This document shows, one piece after another, positions 31,484 through 33,718 of a stretch of 33,718 nt of DNA. Source of the DNA: Rummeliibacillus pycnus_B (GTDB lineage Bacteria > Bacillota > Bacilli > Bacillales_A > Planococcaceae); assembly GCF_050459865.1 (NCBI RefSeq), contig NZ_JBCMNM010000109.1:1-33718 (forward strand). Direction: 5' to 3'. The stretch's first letter is position 1; every line of letters begins with the position of its first letter. The notes under the pieces were generated by a model. The model had not been told where the DNA came from and did not search any database. It was given only the letters and a program-made list of their open reading frames with translations. The translations under genes were made by a program, and so were the position numbers.

Positions 31484-32332
31484 TCAATCCTTCGCGCGAA
31501 TCGACATCACTATTTTCTTCCCAAGAATAACCAAAAGTAATATTAAAATAGATGTTACTACAATTGTACCACCTGGAGCCAAGTTCAAATAAAACGCAGA
31601 TACTAAACCAATTATTACAGCTAATTCACCAAATAGTATGGCAAAGAAGATAGTTTGCTTAAATCCTTTTGCGATTCGAATACTTGCTGCAACAGGTAAT
31701 GTAATCAATGACGATACAAGTAAAATCCCGACAATTCGCATACTAGCCGCAATCACTAGTGCTGTTACAATCATAAATAATAAATGTACTGTTTTTGCAG
31801 GGATGCCACTTGCTTTGGCATACTCTTCGTCAAATGATAAAACAAATAATTCTTTATAAAAAACATATATAAATGTGATGACTAATATAGCTATTCCTAG
31901 TACAATCCATAAATCTTGTCGACTTACTGCTGAAACAGAGCCAAATAGATAACTAAATAAATCTGTGCTAAAGCCTTGTGCCAATGAGATGAAAATCGCA
32001 CTCATGCCAAGACCTGCAGACATGATAATTGGAATCGCTAATTCTTCAAAATGCTTATATAATCTGCGAAAACGCTCGATTAAGACAGAGCCCCCTACTG
32101 CAGAAATAATTCCAAGGTAAATTGGATTTAATGTTGCTAATGCAGGGACACTTTGACTTATATATAAACTTCCCGCAATACCAGCTAAAGTGACATGGCT
32201 TAAAGCATCAGCAATTAGTGATAATCGACGAACAACGATAAAAACACCTAATAATGGCGCAATTACCCCGATAATAATTCCCGATAAAAAGGCATTCTGC
32301 AAAAAGTCATAATGTAATATAGATTCGATCAT
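31484..32332 (-). CDS. znuB: Zinc ABC transporter permease
   Basis: Membrane subunit of a zinc importer, 282 residues, about eight hydrophobic helices. The start region (FLQNAFLSGIIIGVIAPLLGVFIVVRRLSLIADALSHVTLAG) is the family's conserved N-terminal part. Its ATG overlaps the znuC stop. No substrate-binding protein gene (znuA) is in the window. Confidence 0.94.
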   Translation of the reverse strand: MIESILHYDFLQNAFLSGIIIGVIAPLLGVFIVVRRLSLIADALSHVTLAGIAGSLYISQSVPALATLNPIYLGIISAVGGSVLIERFRRLYKHFEELAIPIIMSAGLGMSAIFISLAQGFSTDLFSYLFGSVSAVSRQDLWIVLGIAILVITFIYVFYKELFVLSFDEEYAKASGIPAKTVHLLFMIVTALVIAASMRIVGILLVSSLITLPVAASIRIAKGFKQTIFFAILFGELAVIIGLVSAFYLNLAPGGTIVVTSILILLLVILGKKIVMSIRAKD

Positions 32333-33102
32333 TTTTGTTTCTCCTTATTGTCATGATGAATTTTACGTACTGCATGGCCATACCATGCATTTAATTGATC
32401 ATCTGATAAGGAATCATAATCGTCTTTATAGCCATGGAAGTGGATGGTTTGATTTAAACAAGCGACATGGCTAATCGTATTGGATACCGTGTCCACATCA
32501 TGAGTTACTAATATCATGGTCATATGAAGGTGCTCATTTAAATCAGAAAGCATATCATAGAATGACTGCACATTTTCGTGGTCAATTCCGACGGTTGGTT
32601 CATCTAAAATAAGTATTTTAGGTTCTGCAACAAGTGCTCTAGCAATAAAAACACGTTGTTGCTGACCACCAGAAAGTTCACCAATATTACGGTTAGCAAA
32701 CTGCTCCATACCCACAGCTTGTAAGGATTCCATCACACGCTTTTGTTGGTTTGGTAAATTTCTTTTGAAAAGGCCAATTTTTTTAGTAAGCCCACTCGCT
32801 ACAACCTCTCTTACTGTTGCAGGAAATCCTGAATTAAACGAATTAGATTTTTGTGAAACATATCCTATCCACTCTTTGTGTTTAAAAGATGAACCAGGTT
32901 CCCCAAACAACTTTACAGTGCCCTTTGTAGGTTTTAAAAGACCTAAAATAATTTTTAACAATGTCGATTTTCCAGAGCCATTCGGGCCAAGTAATGCTAA
33001 AAAATCGCCTTCTCGAACAGTTAAAGAAATTTTGTTTAACACTTGCGTATATTCATATTGAAATGAAACATCTTGTAATTCAATTAATGGTTGTTGCGCC
33101 AT
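32329..33102 (-). CDS. znuC: Zinc ABC transporter ATP-binding protein
   Basis: ATPase of the zinc importer, 257 residues. Walker A GPNGSGKST at 39-47, signature LSGGQQQR, Walker B ILILDEPTVGID, and the H-loop VTHDVDT. AGAAGAGAAG precedes the ATG. First gene of the znuC-znuB-zur operon, with the promoter at 33151-33179 and the Zur box at 33123-33137 directly upstream. Confidence 0.95.
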   Translation of the reverse strand: MAQQPLIELQDVSFQYEYTQVLNKISLTVREGDFLALLGPNGSGKSTLLKIILGLLKPTKGTVKLFGEPGSSFKHKEWIGYVSQKSNSFNSGFPATVREVVASGLTKKIGLFKRNLPNQQKRVMESLQAVGMEQFANRNIGELSGGQQQRVFIARALVAEPKILILDEPTVGIDHENVQSFYDMLSDLNEHLHMTMILVTHDVDTVSNTISHVACLNQTIHFHGYKDDYDSLSDDQLNAWYGHAVRKIHHDNKEKQK

Positions 33103-33122
33103 AAACTTCTCTTCTTTCTAAT

Positions 33123-33137
33123 TCATAATCATTACGA
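33123..33137. promoter_or_regulatory. Zur box
   Basis: TCATAATCATTACGA matches the B. subtilis Zur consensus TCGTAATNATTACGA at all but one informative position. It lies between the znuC -10 and start codon, where bound Zur would block transcription. Confidence 0.85.
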
Positions 33138-33150
33138 TTTACAAAAAGAA

Positions 33151-33179
33151 AGTATAATAGATTATGGGCGCTTTGTAAA
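33151..33179 (-). promoter_or_regulatory. Sigma-A promoter of znuC-znuB-zur
   Basis: Minus-strand TTTACA, exact 17-base spacer, TATACT. The predicted start, near 33144, is just upstream of the Zur box. Confidence 0.85.
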
Positions 33180-33207
33180 GGACTATTAACTTAGAGAGGA
33201 TGAGTAA

Positions 33208-33453
33208 ATGGATTATCTTTCATTATTAAGTGAGATTAATCGCAAATCAGATAAGGAGCTTGCTGAATATGCCAAAACTTATCAGATTCCACTTTCGAAA
33301 AAAGAAATACAAAAACTCCGCCCACTACTTTCATCGTTTTCGATCCAATGGGTCCTAACAGGTATACCTGACCATGTGATGAAGGAAATCGAAAAAATAC
33401 TTGGAAAACAGAAAACAAAAGAATTACTAGGAAAATACGGAAGATATATTTAA
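33208..33453 (+). CDS. yqfT: DUF2624 family protein (YqfT-like)
   Basis: 81-residue cytoplasmic protein of the DUF2624 family, function unknown. It is helical and basic (SDKELAEYAKTYQIPLSKKEIQKLRPLLSS, KEIEKILGKQKTKELLGKYGRYI). GAGG lies 8 bases before the ATG. It is divergent from znuC; a TATAAT on the plus strand at 33153-33158 may be its -10. A weak ACCC/GGGT hairpin with TTTTT at 33471-33487 follows. Confidence 0.82.
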   Translation: MDYLSLLSEINRKSDKELAEYAKTYQIPLSKKEIQKLRPLLSSFSIQWVLTGIPDHVMKEIEKILGKQKTKELLGKYGRYI

Positions 33454-33530
33454 TCCAATCAGTTTCATATACCCATTTTGGGTTTTTAATAAAAACATTT
33501 TAACTCATTAACTTTTCAATCTTTAGATTT

Positions 33531-33593
33531 GGATGTACCGCTACAGACAGGGGCCTTCCGCTTGCTTGGCTTCAATCTCCTCGTCACAATGTT
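33531..33593. repeat. Partial copy of the GC-rich repeat
   Basis: About 60 bases match the right half of 26711-26902 in inverse orientation (GGATGTACCGCTACAGAC, then GCTTGGCTTCAATCTCCTCG) and then stop sharply at TCACAATG. This looks like a truncated copy. Confidence 0.75.
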
Positions 33594-33646
33594 TAGGGTA
33601 CTGATTAGTGTTTAAATGTAATATTAATAGTATTAATCTGGTTTCT

Positions 33647-33718
33647 GCATGATGTGGAATTAGCTTCGCTTTCCGCTGGCGAGCGATGAGCCTCCTCGGA
33701 AGCCCGTACCGTGCTTCA
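33647..33718. repeat. GC-rich repeat running off the window end
   Basis: GTGGAATTAGCTTCGCTTTC and CCTCCTCGG match the right end of 10906-11076 in inverse orientation. The element continues past the last base, so its length is unknown. Confidence 0.7.

Noticed and set aside
1..33718. CRISPR arrays, tRNA/rRNA genes, transposases, prophage genes
   Set aside because: Looked for and not seen. The gene order is core chromosome and no regularly spaced repeats or transposase-like proteins are present.

Overview
This window is a low-GC Firmicutes chromosome segment. Gene content, gene order and protein sequences point to Bacillales, most likely the Planococcaceae (a Lysinibacillus/Solibacillus/Kurthia-like organism). 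The order follows the Bacillus subtilis yqf-yqg-comG-gcv neighbourhood closely (gcvPB-gcvPA-gcvT, comGG to comGA, yqgY/X/W/U, an LTA synthase, yqgQ, yqgN, rpmG, the pst operon, pbpA, sodA, yqgC, yqgB, yqfZ, ispG, yqfW, a Fur-family regulator, yqfT). It is therefore core chromosome. I see no phage, IS, CRISPR, tRNA or rRNA.

Layout. 1-4.7 kb: glycine cleavage genes gcvT-gcvPA-gcvPB (minus strand) behind a tandem glycine riboswitch whose expression platform is an intrinsic terminator. 4.7-9.2 kb: shikimate kinase aroK and the seven-gene comG competence pseudopilus operon, with tightly overlapping genes and many GTG/TTG starts. 9.4-12.2 kb: a SufR-like [Fe-S] regulator divergent from comG, a DUF2626 membrane protein under a PerR/Fur-like operator, a probable unannotated ~100-nt small RNA, a GC-rich structured repeat, a metallo-beta-lactamase-fold hydrolase and a DUF2759 protein. 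12.4-16.8 kb: a YqgU-like lipoprotein, an LtaS-type lipoteichoic acid synthase, yqgQ, 5-formyl-THF cyclo-ligase and rpmG. 16.9-17.8 kb: two small membrane-anchored envelope proteins. 18-22.4 kb: pstS-pstC-pstA-pstB-phoU phosphate uptake, with a Pho-box-like repeat upstream. 22.7-26.4 kb: class B PBP, Mn/Fe superoxide dismutase, DUF456 membrane protein. 27-29.7 kb: DUF1189 protein, LysM-like protein, ispG and a HAD nucleotidase. 29.8-33.5 kb: a lipoprotein, a tiny membrane protein, the znuC-znuB-zur zinc operon with a near-consensus Zur box, and DUF2624 (yqfT).

The coding genes are mostly ordinary. The intergenic DNA holds the points of interest. (1) 10608-10744 has a consensus sigma-A promoter, C-rich single-stranded motifs, hairpins and a strong terminator but no credible gene, which fits a C-rich-region regulatory RNA. 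(2) A family of GC-rich, multi-hairpin intergenic repeats occurs at about 29-112, 10906-11076, 26711-26902, 33531-33593 and 33647-window end. (3) A PerR/Fur-type box sits on the -10 element of the DUF2626 gene. (4) The Zur box lies between two divergent promoters.

Several starts were placed downstream of the longest open frame because a Shine-Dalgarno sequence lies inside the longer frame; the individual entries say so. No computation or database search was run. All families are assigned by recognition of the sequences.
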